Positions 1 to 5,459 are shown, counted from the first letter of the stretch. The stretch is DNA of 5,459 nt from an uncultured Campylobacter sp. (GCF_937997405.1 NZ_CALKTL010000081.1:1-5459), one strand, 5' to 3'. A program made the numbers and translations. Notes: a model not told the origin generated them from the sequence alone.

Positions 1-35
1 TAATATTAGTAAAGCAAATTAAAATTTTTATAATT

Positions 36-41
36 AAGAGG
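36..41 (+). promoter_or_regulatory. Ribosome binding site for the YkvI-like gene
   Basis: AAGAGG sits 7 bases before the ATG at 49 and 4 bases before the ATG at 46. The spacing favours 49 as the start of the membrane protein. Confidence 0.5.
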
Positions 42-48
42 TAGGATG

Positions 49-1290
49 ATGTTAAAACAAATTTTAAATGTAGCGTTAGCATATGTTGGGGTTATTGTCG
101 GTGCTGGATTATCGTCCGGTCAGGATCTGATGCAATATTTCGTCAGTTTTGGCAAATGGGGTATTCTTGGAGCCGTTATTCTTGGTATTCTCAATGCCGT
201 CTTTGGTAAAATCATTATTACATTCGGTAGTTATTTTAGATCCAATGATCACTTTGAAGTTCTTTCACAAATTGCTGGATCTATCACTAATAAAATTCTT
301 GATATTTCTTTAATTATTTGCTGTTTTGTGGTAGGTTTTGTCATGATTGCCGGGGCTGGATCAAATCTTAATCAGCAATTTGGCATGCCATTCTGGTCAG
401 GAGCACTCCTATGTGCCGTATTGATAATCCTTGTTAGCTTTCTTAATTTTGAAAAAATCACGAATGTGATCGGAATATTTACGCCTATTATTTTTATCAT
501 GATTATGATTATGGCAGTGTATACCTTTGCAAGTCAACGTTTTGATTTTAAAGAATTAGAAACAATTGCAAATACAATCTCTACTCCAATGCCAAATATC
601 TGGTTTTCTGTTCTGAATTATTTTTCGCTCTGCGTTATGACAGGTGTATCAATGGCTTTTGTATTAGGGGGATCCATTATGAGGATTGGTGTAGCAGAAA
701 AAGGTGGTACTTTGGGTGGATTTATAATCGGTATTATCATCACAGTTACAACCTGTATCTTATATGCAAATGTAAAACTTGCAACGACTGTTGATATTCC
801 TATGTTGGCTATTGCCAAACAGATTCATCCTGCATTTGCGTTTGTGTATGCACTTGTTATCTTCGGCTTGATCTTTAATACTGCTTTCAGTTTATTCTAT
901 GCCTTAGCAAAACGTTTCTCATCTAATCAATCAAAACGTTTTTATCCAATTATGATTGGCACCGTAGTTGTAGGGTATATATTATCCTTTATGGGCTTTA
1001 AAAAATTAGTATCGATTATGTATCCAATTCTAGGTTATATTGGTTTTATAATGTTGATGGTATTACTAATTGGGTGGATCAAAGAGAGGTCAAATGTTAG
1101 AGATGAGAAGTTTTTGCGTCGCAAGATGATTCGGTTGATCACAAAAAAATATGATGATGAACAGGAATATACGAAGGCAGATAAAGAAAAATTTCAGAAG
1201 CTGGGTGAGGATTCAATAGTTGATACTAAAAGTATTAAAAGCGATATCAAAGATCTTGTCAAAGAGCAGTTCAATGATGATAACAAATAA
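49..1290 (+). CDS. YkvI-family polytopic membrane protein (APC-superfamily transporter-like)
   Basis: This encodes an integral membrane protein of about 413 residues resembling the YkvI family, putative transporters related to branched-chain amino acid carriers in the APC/LeuT-fold superfamily. Its substrate is unknown. The N-terminus (LNVALAYVGVIVGAGLSSGQ) has the glycine-rich GAG..SGQ stretch expected in a broken first helix. About 10-11 hydrophobic segments follow, roughly at residues 7-23, 37-60, 83-105, 117-134, 140-161, 183-209, 222-242, 262-289, 300-316 and 320-343. A charged, Lys/Asp/Glu-rich tail of about 70 residues (from about 345) is predicted to be cytosolic. Two adjacent ATGs exist at 46 and 49. 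AAGAGG at 36-41 lies 7 bases from the second and only 4 from the first, so I chose 49, a one-codon difference. The gene is AT-rich and uses GGT/GGA, CCA and AAA, unlike the GCG/CGC-rich genes downstream, which suggests horizontal acquisition. Family assignment is fairly sure; function is not. Confidence 0.85.
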   Translation: MLKQILNVALAYVGVIVGAGLSSGQDLMQYFVSFGKWGILGAVILGILNAVFGKIIITFGSYFRSNDHFEVLSQIAGSITNKILDISLIICCFVVGFVMIAGAGSNLNQQFGMPFWSGALLCAVLIILVSFLNFEKITNVIGIFTPIIFIMIMIMAVYTFASQRFDFKELETIANTISTPMPNIWFSVLNYFSLCVMTGVSMAFVLGGSIMRIGVAEKGGTLGGFIIGIIITVTTCILYANVKLATTVDIPMLAIAKQIHPAFAFVYALVIFGLIFNTAFSLFYALAKRFSSNQSKRFYPIMIGTVVVGYILSFMGFKKLVSIMYPILGYIGFIMLMVLLIGWIKERSNVRDEKFLRRKMIRLITKKYDDEQEYTKADKEKFQKLGEDSIVDTKSIKSDIKDLVKEQFNDDNK

Positions 1291-1390
1291 ATAAAGTTCA
1301 AAAAAATAAAGAAAGAACGATTATTTGAATTGGTTGAATTTTAAAGGGCGGTAAAGGATTTCGCTTGAAATAAAAAGAGCTCGGGAAACC

Positions 1391-1436
1391 TTGATTAGTC
1401 TAATTTAATATAATGATTTTAAAAAGATTAAATCAA
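1391..1436 (+). promoter_or_regulatory. Candidate promoter inside an imperfect inverted repeat
   Basis: A perfect TATAAT -10 hexamer lies at 1409-1414, about 90 bases before the start of the unknown gene at 1505. No good -35 stands at the usual distance (TTGATT at 1391-1396 is only 12 bases away). This is common for Campylobacter sigma-70 promoters, which depend mainly on the -10. The hexamer lies between two inverted arms, TTGATTAGTCT (1391-1401) and AGATTAAATCAA (1425-1436), which pair over 11 positions with one bulge and one G-T wobble. The arms could be an operator or simply AT-rich chance. No transcription evidence is available. Confidence 0.35.
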
Positions 1437-1494
1437 ACATATTTTCTGTTCTTTATCGTAAAAATTTCAAAATAAAAGCAACTATGAATTTAAA

Positions 1495-1499
1495 AAGGA
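1495..1499 (+). promoter_or_regulatory. Ribosome binding site that sets the start at 1505
   Basis: AAGGA lies 5 bases upstream of the ATG at 1505. An earlier in-frame ATG at 1484 has no comparable purine-rich site before it, and the AAGGA would fall inside its coding region. The site therefore argues for the shorter protein beginning MDRKNEPVNF. Confidence 0.6.
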
Positions 1500-1504
1500 C
1501 AAAG

Positions 1505-2092
1505 ATGGATCGCAAAAATGAGCCTGTAAATTTCAGATCCGCAGATGATGAGATGTTTGCGTTTTTATCGAGCTTGGGCGATTGCTGGCAAGTAAGCGAG
1601 GGCGGAGCGCGCTTTATAGAGGAAAATTTCACCTTCATCGGCTCCAAGCCCGTCTTGCGGGATTTAAAAGATTACGCGACCGCGGACTGCCTGAGCTTTG
1701 CCGGTGCCAGAAGCTTCATAGATGCAAACCCCGCGGTAAAAGCGAGGATTTTAGGCGGCGAAATCTGCTATTTGGGCGATAGTTTAACGAGCGCCGAGGT
1801 TAAATTTGCGCCTGAATATTTTTACGATTTTTTGAAATTTATAATGGAGCAGGTCCCCGAACACCACTATTTTTTCAGTCCTACCGCGCGCTGGCTTCTG
1901 CTGGTTGCGATGGAGAAATGCGTGGAATTTGCGAAATTTAGCCGCCTTTGCCGCGCAAGTTTCGGACTGGCTGCGGCCTGCTACGGCACAGCAAAAAGAT
2001 CGGTTGAAATTTATCGGCTGCAAAGATCGTGCCGCAGTGACGCAAAATTTAAACGAGCGCCCCGTTCGCGAACTAGCCCTTGCCTAGCTTGA
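1505..2092 (+). CDS. Hypothetical soluble protein, probably frameshifted near its 3' end
   Basis: I do not recognise this protein of about 195 residues. The in-frame upstream ATG at 1484 would add seven residues, but AAGGA at 1495-1499 favours 1505. Residues 1-145 look like a normal acidic soluble protein with no signal peptide or membrane segment. They are rich in aromatic residues and include the stretches DEMFAFLSSLGDCWQVSEGG and EYFYDFLKFIMEQVPEHHYF. After about position 1940 this frame becomes Arg/Ser/Cys-rich (SRLCRASFGL...RSCRSDAKFKRAPRSRTS), as out-of-frame translations do. The frame one base ahead reads AAFAAQVSDWLRPATAQQKD...VTQNLNERPVRELALA and stops at 2085-2087, with more natural composition. 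Skipping one base near 1940 would give a protein of about 193 residues, so this may be a pseudogene, a sequence error or a recently altered C-terminus. Either 3' end overlaps the convergent metallopeptidase gene by 15-20 bases. Function unknown. Confidence 0.6.
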   Translation: MDRKNEPVNFRSADDEMFAFLSSLGDCWQVSEGGARFIEENFTFIGSKPVLRDLKDYATADCLSFAGARSFIDANPAVKARILGGEICYLGDSLTSAEVKFAPEYFYDFLKFIMEQVPEHHYFFSPTARWLLLVAMEKCVEFAKFSRLCRASFGLAAACYGTAKRSVEIYRLQRSCRSDAKFKRAPRSRTSPCLA

Positions 2093-3497
2093 TACGTGCC
2101 CTAAAATCGGGCATGATCTGCGCGATGAGCGCGTAAAAATCCGCTCCGTGATTTGCATGGATGAGGTGCGCGAGCTCATGCAGCACGACGTATTCGACGA
2201 AGCGCGGATCCCGCTCTATCAGGCTTAGCGAGAAGTTGAGATAGCCCTTGGCGTGGTTACAGCTACCCCAGCGCGTCTGCATTTTGCGCACCCGTACCCG
2301 CGCGATCTTGCGGCCTATCCGTGGGGAAAGCTTCGCGATATAGCGCAGATAAAGCTCAAGCGCAAAGGCCTTTTTAAACGCCGCAAACTCGCCCTCGCTC
2401 TCGCAAAAGATCACGTCTCGTGACATAAAAATTTTATCTTTAAATTTAGAGCTTTGGATAAAATTTTTGATCGTAAAATTGGGCTCGTAGCACTCCTCCG
2501 CTTGCGCGCTTTGCGATACATTTTGCGGCACGTTTTCGCTCGCGGATTTTGAAGTTCTTTCGTTCACGGCGGGTTTAAATTTTAAAATTCCGTCTCCTGC
2601 GGCAGGATTAAATTTTAAAATTTCGCCGCAGGATTGTTCAACGCCGTTTTGCTCTAGCACTTCTGTCTGGATACAACTCGATTTTAAAAACCCCTCGCCC
2701 GCTAAATTTTGTGCGCCGTCGCGATTTAAATTTTGCCCCCCCGCGCCCAAAGCATTTGAGTGAAATTTTAAATTTTCGCCGCCTTCCAGGCTTGCGTCCT
2801 CTCGCGCGAGATTAAATTCCAAATCTGCGTCCGCTGCGCCATTTTGCACTGCGGTATTTATAAACCCGCCGTTTTGCCGCATTTTGCTCTGTTGCGCTAG
2901 CCCCTGCGCCGCATCGCCAGGTAGGTCAAATTTCAAATTTTCGCTCGCCGCGCCATTTTGCGAGGTGTGCCCGCCCGAGTGAAATTTTAAAATTTCACTT
3001 GCCGTGCCGCCGCCCGCACCGTAATTCATGCCGCCCGTGCCGTTATTTGGGCTGCCGCCCACATAGCCGCCTGTACTGCTACCGCTTATGCCTGCGCCGC
3101 TTTGTAAATGAGCTGAATTTACGCTGCCCGCGTGACTATTCGTATCGTCATTCGCCCAGTTCACCCAGCCTCGCGTGCCGCCATTGTCTAAATTTTTATT
3201 CGCGCCGCAGTTTGTACTGAGCTCAGCCTCGCGGCTAAATTTCAGCTTGTAAATTTTGCCTAAAATTCTAACCTCGTCGCTTGCTAAAAGTTTGCTTTGC
3301 AGTCGCGCTAGCGTTTGGCGGATCCAGCTTTCGTGCTTCAGGATGAAGTCTTTCGCTTGCGCCGCGGTGTAGGAGCGCGGCACGCTCACGCTGATCTCGC
3401 AGTCCTTGCTAATGCGGATGCGCGCGTATTTCATCCGCTTAAAACGCAGACTTATCGGCAAGCCTAGCAAATTTAGACTAACTTTTTGCTCTGCCAT
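2073..3497 (-). CDS. YgjP/DUF45-family zinc metallopeptidase with a large low-complexity insert
   Basis: This 474-residue protein is a YgjP-like (DUF45) metal-dependent hydrolase, a family with a zincin-type active site and poorly known physiological substrates. The N-terminal part (about 1-90: LPISLRFKRMKYARIRISKD...SVPRSYTAAQAKDFILKHESWIRQ) and the C-terminal part (about 337-474) match the family. The C-terminal part has RWGSC at 409-413 and VVLHELAHLIHANHGADFY at 437-455, so H440, H444 and probably H450 bind zinc and E441 is catalytic. Between them lie about 245 residues rich in Gly, Asn, Ala and Ser, with recurring LKF motifs. Usual family members are only about 230-250 residues in total, so the insert doubles the length. 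No signal peptide or membrane segment is seen, so the protein is probably cytoplasmic. The gene overlaps the end of the upstream MATE gene by 25 bases. GGAT at 3507-3510 is a modest ribosome site, so translational coupling is likely. A G7 tract lies within the insert, upstream of the catalytic motif. Family call is strong; the insert's role is unknown. Confidence 0.92.
   Translation of the reverse strand: MAEQKVSLNLLGLPISLRFKRMKYARIRISKDCEISVSVPRSYTAAQAKDFILKHESWIRQTLARLQSKLLASDEVRILGKIYKLKFSREAELSTNCGANKNLDNGGTRGWVNWANDDTNSHAGSVNSAHLQSGAGISGSSTGGYVGGSPNNGTGGMNYGAGGGTASEILKFHSGGHTSQNGAASENLKFDLPGDAAQGLAQQSKMRQNGGFINTAVQNGAADADLEFNLAREDASLEGGENLKFHSNALGAGGQNLNRDGAQNLAGEGFLKSSCIQTEVLEQNGVEQSCGEILKFNPAAGDGILKFKPAVNERTSKSASENVPQNVSQSAQAEECYEPNFTIKNFIQSSKFKDKIFMSRDVIFCESEGEFAAFKKAFALELYLRYIAKLSPRIGRKIARVRVRKMQTRWGSCNHAKGYLNFSLSLIERDPRFVEYVVLHELAHLIHANHGADFYALIAQIMPDFRARIKLGKG
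2571..3000 (-). repeat. Degenerate intragenic repeats encoding (Q)NG..LKF in the peptidase insert
   Basis: Six copies of an AT-rich word around AATTTTAAAATT occur at about 2574-2590, 2608-2624, 2758-2776, 2811-2826, 2926-2942 and 2978-2999. On the coding strand they give ILKF (ATT TTA AAA TTT), NLKF or LEF. Several are preceded by QNGAA or QNGV, as in QNGAASENLKFDL (180-192), QNGAADADLEFNL (218-230) and QNGVEQSCGEILKFNP (283-298). GAGTGAAATTTTAAA is exactly shared at 2758-2772 and 2977-2991. The copies sit in the low-complexity insert at roughly residues 92-336 (coordinates about 2490-3224), and the frame stays open throughout. Confidence 0.7.
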
Positions 3498-4795
3498 TTT
3501 TTACTTATCCATCGCGCCGTATTCGCGCTACCGCGTAGCCACTCGTCGCAGAAAAACCCGATCCAAACGCCCAAAATTCCATACCCCAGATGAATGCCCA
3601 AAAACCAGCCCACGGGGATTGAGACGCCCCACATAAAGATCACGCCCATCGCAAAGGGAAACCTTGCGTCGCCGCTTGCGCGCAGGGCGTTTACGAATAC
3701 GATATTAAGCGTCCGTCCGAACTCAAGTCCCAGCGTGAGGTAAAAAAGCGGCCGCATGACCTGCTTGTGCGCCTCGTTTAAGCTCAACATCTCCATGATC
3801 TGCTCGCGCGCTAAAAACACTATCGCGACGAAAAGCGCCGTCGCTCCAAGCCCAAAGCGCAGCGCGGTAAAAGTGTGCCGGTACGCCTCCTGCGGCTTGG
3901 CAGCGCCTACGAGGCGGCCTACGATCACTTCGTTTGCCATACTGATCGCGCTTCCGCCGAAGAAGATGAATGATGAAATTTGAAAATAGATCGTCTGTAC
4001 GGTAAGGCTCGCCTCGCCCATGCTCGCTACGAAGGCGAAAGCGACTAGATATTGCACGATCCACAGCATGTTTTCGCCCGCGCTCGGAAGCCCTACGGAT
4101 AAAATTTTGCGCAGCGTGGCGAACTGAATCTTTAAAAACATCGTTAGGTAAAATTTTATCTTTAGCACCTTCGTGATGATGAGAAAGAATAAAAATACGC
4201 CGATCATGCGCCCCGCGATGGTGCTCACGCCAATGCCCTCAAGCCCGTAGTACGGCAGTCCGAACGGCCTAAATAGCACGACGTAGTTGCCCGTGAGCGT
4301 TACTAGATTCATCACCACGGAGACTGCGATGATGAAATTTGCGTATCCGTAGACGCGCACGATGGCGCTAAGCACGATCGCGACGGCGTCTATTGCAAAG
4401 ACGATGCTGATGACCTTAAGATAGATCGTGCTTTCGCTCAAAAGCTCGGCAGGCACTTGCAGCGCGTGCAGCAAAAACGGCGCGCAGCTAAAGACGAAAA
4501 CGCCGCTGCAAAGCCCCACTAGCGCGTTGAACGCGATGCTTGTGTGGATCGCGCGCATGGCTAGGACTTTGTTTTTCGCCCCCAGCGCCTGCGCTACGAG
4601 CACAGAGCAGCCTACGGCCAGAAAGCCGAAAACGGTGATGAAGAGCAAAAATATCTCGTTGCCCGCCCCCAGCGCGCCCACTAGCGAGACGTCCACGCGT
4701 GAGATCATGTAGGTGTTGATAAACGTAGTCACGAGGCGCAAAAACATATCGACGTAGATTGCGAGCGAGAGCCTTAGCAGCGAGATTTCTTTCAT
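3473..4795 (-). CDS. MATE-family efflux transporter
   Basis: This 440-residue inner-membrane protein is a multidrug and toxic-compound extrusion (MATE) antiporter, a family that uses Na+ or H+ gradients to export cationic drugs or metabolites. The length is at the usual family size (about 440-470), and the sequence shows the expected 12 hydrophobic segments in two related lobes. The N-lobe has VLVAQALGAKNKVLAMRAIHT (about 66-86), and the C-lobe counterpart is EVIVGRLVGAAKPQEAYRHT (about 289-308). NALRASGDARFPFAMGVIFMWGVSIPVGWFLG (about 369-400) is also typical of the family. The start is supported by AAAGG at 4802-4806, six bases before the ATG. A TACAAT -10 candidate lies at 4818-4823. The gene heads an overlapping pair with the YgjP-like peptidase gene, whose ATG lies inside its last codons, so they are probably cotranscribed. 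The exported substrate cannot be read from the sequence. Confidence 0.93.
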   Translation of the reverse strand: MKEISLLRLSLAIYVDMFLRLVTTFINTYMISRVDVSLVGALGAGNEIFLLFITVFGFLAVGCSVLVAQALGAKNKVLAMRAIHTSIAFNALVGLCSGVFVFSCAPFLLHALQVPAELLSESTIYLKVISIVFAIDAVAIVLSAIVRVYGYANFIIAVSVVMNLVTLTGNYVVLFRPFGLPYYGLEGIGVSTIAGRMIGVFLFFLIITKVLKIKFYLTMFLKIQFATLRKILSVGLPSAGENMLWIVQYLVAFAFVASMGEASLTVQTIYFQISSFIFFGGSAISMANEVIVGRLVGAAKPQEAYRHTFTALRFGLGATALFVAIVFLAREQIMEMLSLNEAHKQVMRPLFYLTLGLEFGRTLNIVFVNALRASGDARFPFAMGVIFMWGVSIPVGWFLGIHLGYGILGVWIGFFCDEWLRGSANTARWISKKWQSKKLV

Positions 4796-4801
4796 ATTTT
4801 G

Positions 4802-4806
4802 CCTTT
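4802..4806 (-). promoter_or_regulatory. Ribosome binding site for the MATE gene
   Basis: On the minus strand AAAGG stands six bases before the ATG of the MATE gene. It supports the start MKEISLLRLS. Confidence 0.55.
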
Positions 4807-4817
4807 ATTTGGGGGAA

Positions 4818-4823
4818 ATTGTA
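4818..4823 (-). promoter_or_regulatory. Candidate -10 element for the MATE-peptidase pair
   Basis: Minus-strand TACAAT, preceded by GGC, lies 22 bases before the MATE start codon. It would give a leader of about 16 bases containing the AAAGG ribosome site. No clear -35 is visible, which is usual for Campylobacter sigma-70 promoters. Sequence inspection only. Confidence 0.35.
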
Positions 4824-4917
4824 GCCGAAAATTCTTTTAGGTTTGCTTTTGCGTAGGGGGGGCGAGCGGAGTTGTTTTCGCACGCTGCGCGTAGAATTGA
4901 AATTTACGGCGCCGTGC

Positions 4918-4997
4918 GCGAATATGCGGTGATTTAGTGCGGATGAGCGGTTGATTTTCTTTGGCGCTGTAGCAGCGGCGAATGAGCGGTTTTAATA
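4918..4997 (+). repeat. Three short degenerate direct repeats between the MATE and toxin genes
   Basis: Three copies of a roughly 19-base unit begin at 4918 (GCGAATATGCGGTGATTTA), 4939 (GCGGATGAGCGGTTGATTT) and 4978 (GCGAATGAGCGGTTTTAAT), with unequal spacing of 21 and 39 bases. A fragment (GCGGATG) recurs at 5019. The rest of the 249-base gap 4796-5044 holds a G7 tract at 4856-4862 and the MATE promoter candidate. No gene is evident there. Confidence 0.4.
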
Positions 4998-5021
4998 AAT
5001 GGAGCGCGGAATTTAAACGCG

Positions 5022-5041
5022 GATGTTTTTAAATAAACATC
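5022..5041 (-). terminator. Weak hairpin just after the toxin stop codon
   Basis: A 7-base-pair stem (GATGTTT with AAACATC) and 6-base loop lie 3 bases beyond the toxin stop on the minus strand. The stem is AT-rich and has no following T-run on that strand, so it is at best a weak terminator or a 3'-end stabilising hairpin. Confidence 0.25.
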
Positions 5042-5044
5042 AAG

Positions 5045-5326
5045 TTATCTCAATAAATTTTGCTTAAATATCGCCAGGATAACGATCGTATCGTCGGGTT
5101 CGTCTATTAGATACGGGATTACGAAACCCTTAAATATGAAATCTCTAATTTTATTATCGTCAAAGCTTTTTGATCTACGAAATTTATACGGCATAAAGCC
5201 AAGCTTGCCTGCTCGCGCAAAAAGTTCGTTTTTAAAATTTTCTATCGCATCCTCTGAGCGCTCTGCGATAAATTCTACGATCTTGCTAAGCTGCGCGCGA
5301 AATCTTTTAGACTGGATTATTTTCAA
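5045..5326 (-). CDS. RelE/ParE-family toxin of a type II toxin-antitoxin module
   Basis: This 93-residue protein fits the RelE/ParE superfamily, whose members are small toxins that act as ribosome-dependent mRNA nucleases (RelE) or gyrase poisons (ParE). Which activity applies here is not decidable by eye. It begins KIIQSKRFRAQLSKIVEFIAERSEDAIENFKNEL, the N-terminal helical hairpin. It ends with the strand-rich core RRSKSFDDNKIRDFIFKGFVIPYLIDEPDDTIVILAIFKQNL, where R...IRDFIFKGFVIPYLID and the final ILAIFK strand are characteristic. Length is normal for the family. The start is TTG at 5324-5326, overlapping the antitoxin stop in TTGA. AAGGG at 5336-5340 can serve as the ribosome site, so toxin translation is probably coupled to the antitoxin. 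No alternative ATG would keep the N-terminal helix. Confidence 0.85.
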   Translation of the reverse strand: MKIIQSKRFRAQLSKIVEFIAERSEDAIENFKNELFARAGKLGFMPYKFRRSKSFDDNKIRDFIFKGFVIPYLIDEPDDTIVILAIFKQNLLR

Positions 5327-5459
5327 TTTTTCCAGCCCTTGCCTAGCTTCTCAAAGCCGCTTAGATCGCCGTTTGCGTATGATTTTAAGTCCGCATCCAT
5401 TCCGTTTTTTATCTCGTCGTAACTTTCGTCGGATTTAAACTCCGATAGAATCGTTTCTA
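5323..5459 (-). CDS. Antitoxin, C-terminal part only (cut by the window end)
   Basis: This is an open frame entering from the right edge. Its 44 complete codons read ETILSEFKSDESYDEIKNGM, then DADLKSYANGDLSGFEKLGK, then GWKN, and it ends in TGA at 5323-5325. It lies directly upstream of the RelE/ParE toxin and overlaps its TTG start by four bases, the standard antitoxin-toxin order. The acidic C-terminus suits a toxin-binding tail. The N-terminal DNA-binding domain, and thus the antitoxin family (RHH, Phd/YefM, HTH or other), lies outside the window. The role is inferred mainly from position. Confidence 0.7.
   Translation of the reverse strand, partial: ETILSEFKSDESYDEIKNGMDADLKSYANGDLSGFEKLGKGWKN

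Noticed and set aside
29..34. TATAAT immediately upstream of the YkvI-like gene
   Set aside because: A transcript from it would begin at about 41, inside the ribosome binding site at 36-41, so it cannot serve this gene well. The region is simply very AT-rich.
1298..1344. Possible terminator after the YkvI-like gene (TTCAA ... TTGAA)
   Set aside because: Only five base pairs with a loop of more than 25 bases and no convincing T-run follow it.
2064..2073. 10-bp palindrome GTTCGCGAAC at the peptidase stop codon
   Set aside because: It is short, has no loop or T-run, and is expected by chance. It is not a credible terminator.
2571..3000. CRISPR-like array suggested by recurrent AT-rich words
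   Set aside because: The copies are degenerate and unevenly spaced, lie inside an open reading frame, and have no uniform repeats or spacers.
2999..3220. Plus-strand open frame opposite the peptidase insert
   Set aside because: Its Arg/Cys/Ser-rich translation is the antisense shadow of the Gly/Ala/Asn-rich insert, with no ribosome site or family resemblance.
4488..4883. Minus-strand open frame overlapping the 5' end of the MATE gene
   Set aside because: It is Arg-rich and of low plausibility, lies in another frame of a clear MATE gene, and has no family signal.
5136..5438. Plus-strand open frame opposite the toxin and antitoxin
   Set aside because: It is antisense to a well-supported toxin-antitoxin pair, and its Ser/Leu/Arg-rich sequence has no recognisable motif.

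Overview
The window looks like a chromosomal segment from a mid-GC member of the Campylobacter group (oral species such as C. gracilis, C. showae or C. rectus are the kind I have in mind). The evidence is indirect: the genes from about 1500 onward mix GC-rich codons (GCG, CGC, GGC) with very frequent AAATTT/AAATTTTA words, and their products resemble epsilonproteobacterial proteins. No marker gene is present to fix the species.

Layout. (1) 49-1290, plus strand: a YkvI-type, APC-superfamily membrane protein. It is clearly more AT-rich and uses different codons from everything downstream, so it may be a recent acquisition. (2) 1291-1504: an AT-rich intergenic stretch with a candidate promoter lying inside an imperfect inverted repeat. 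(3) 1505-2092, plus strand: a small soluble protein of unknown function whose last 50 or so codons look out of frame, suggesting a one-base frameshift near 1940. (4) 2073-3497, minus strand: a YgjP/DUF45-type zinc metallopeptidase with RWGSC and HELAH motifs. It carries an in-frame low-complexity insert of roughly 245 residues that splits the usual fold. The insert is built from degenerate repeats encoding (Q)NG..LKF around AATTTTAAAATT palindromes. (5) 3473-4795, minus strand: a MATE-family drug/metabolite exporter just upstream of the peptidase gene and overlapping it by 25 bases. (6) 4796-5044: a 249-base gap with a likely MATE promoter, a G7 tract and short degenerate direct repeats. (7) 5045-5459, minus strand: a type II toxin-antitoxin module, with a RelE/ParE-family toxin preceded by the 3' end of its antitoxin gene, which runs off the window.

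How the genes relate. The MATE and peptidase genes form an overlapping, probably translationally coupled pair, although no shared pathway is evident. The toxin and antitoxin overlap by four bases with a TTG toxin start. The unknown plus-strand gene converges on, and overlaps, the 3' end of the peptidase gene. I see no rRNA, tRNA, CRISPR array, transposase or complete mobile element. The strongest oddity is the repeat-built insert in the metallopeptidase, which includes a perfect 22-bp palindrome and a G7 tract. I found no convincing sign of a wholly new multi-gene system.
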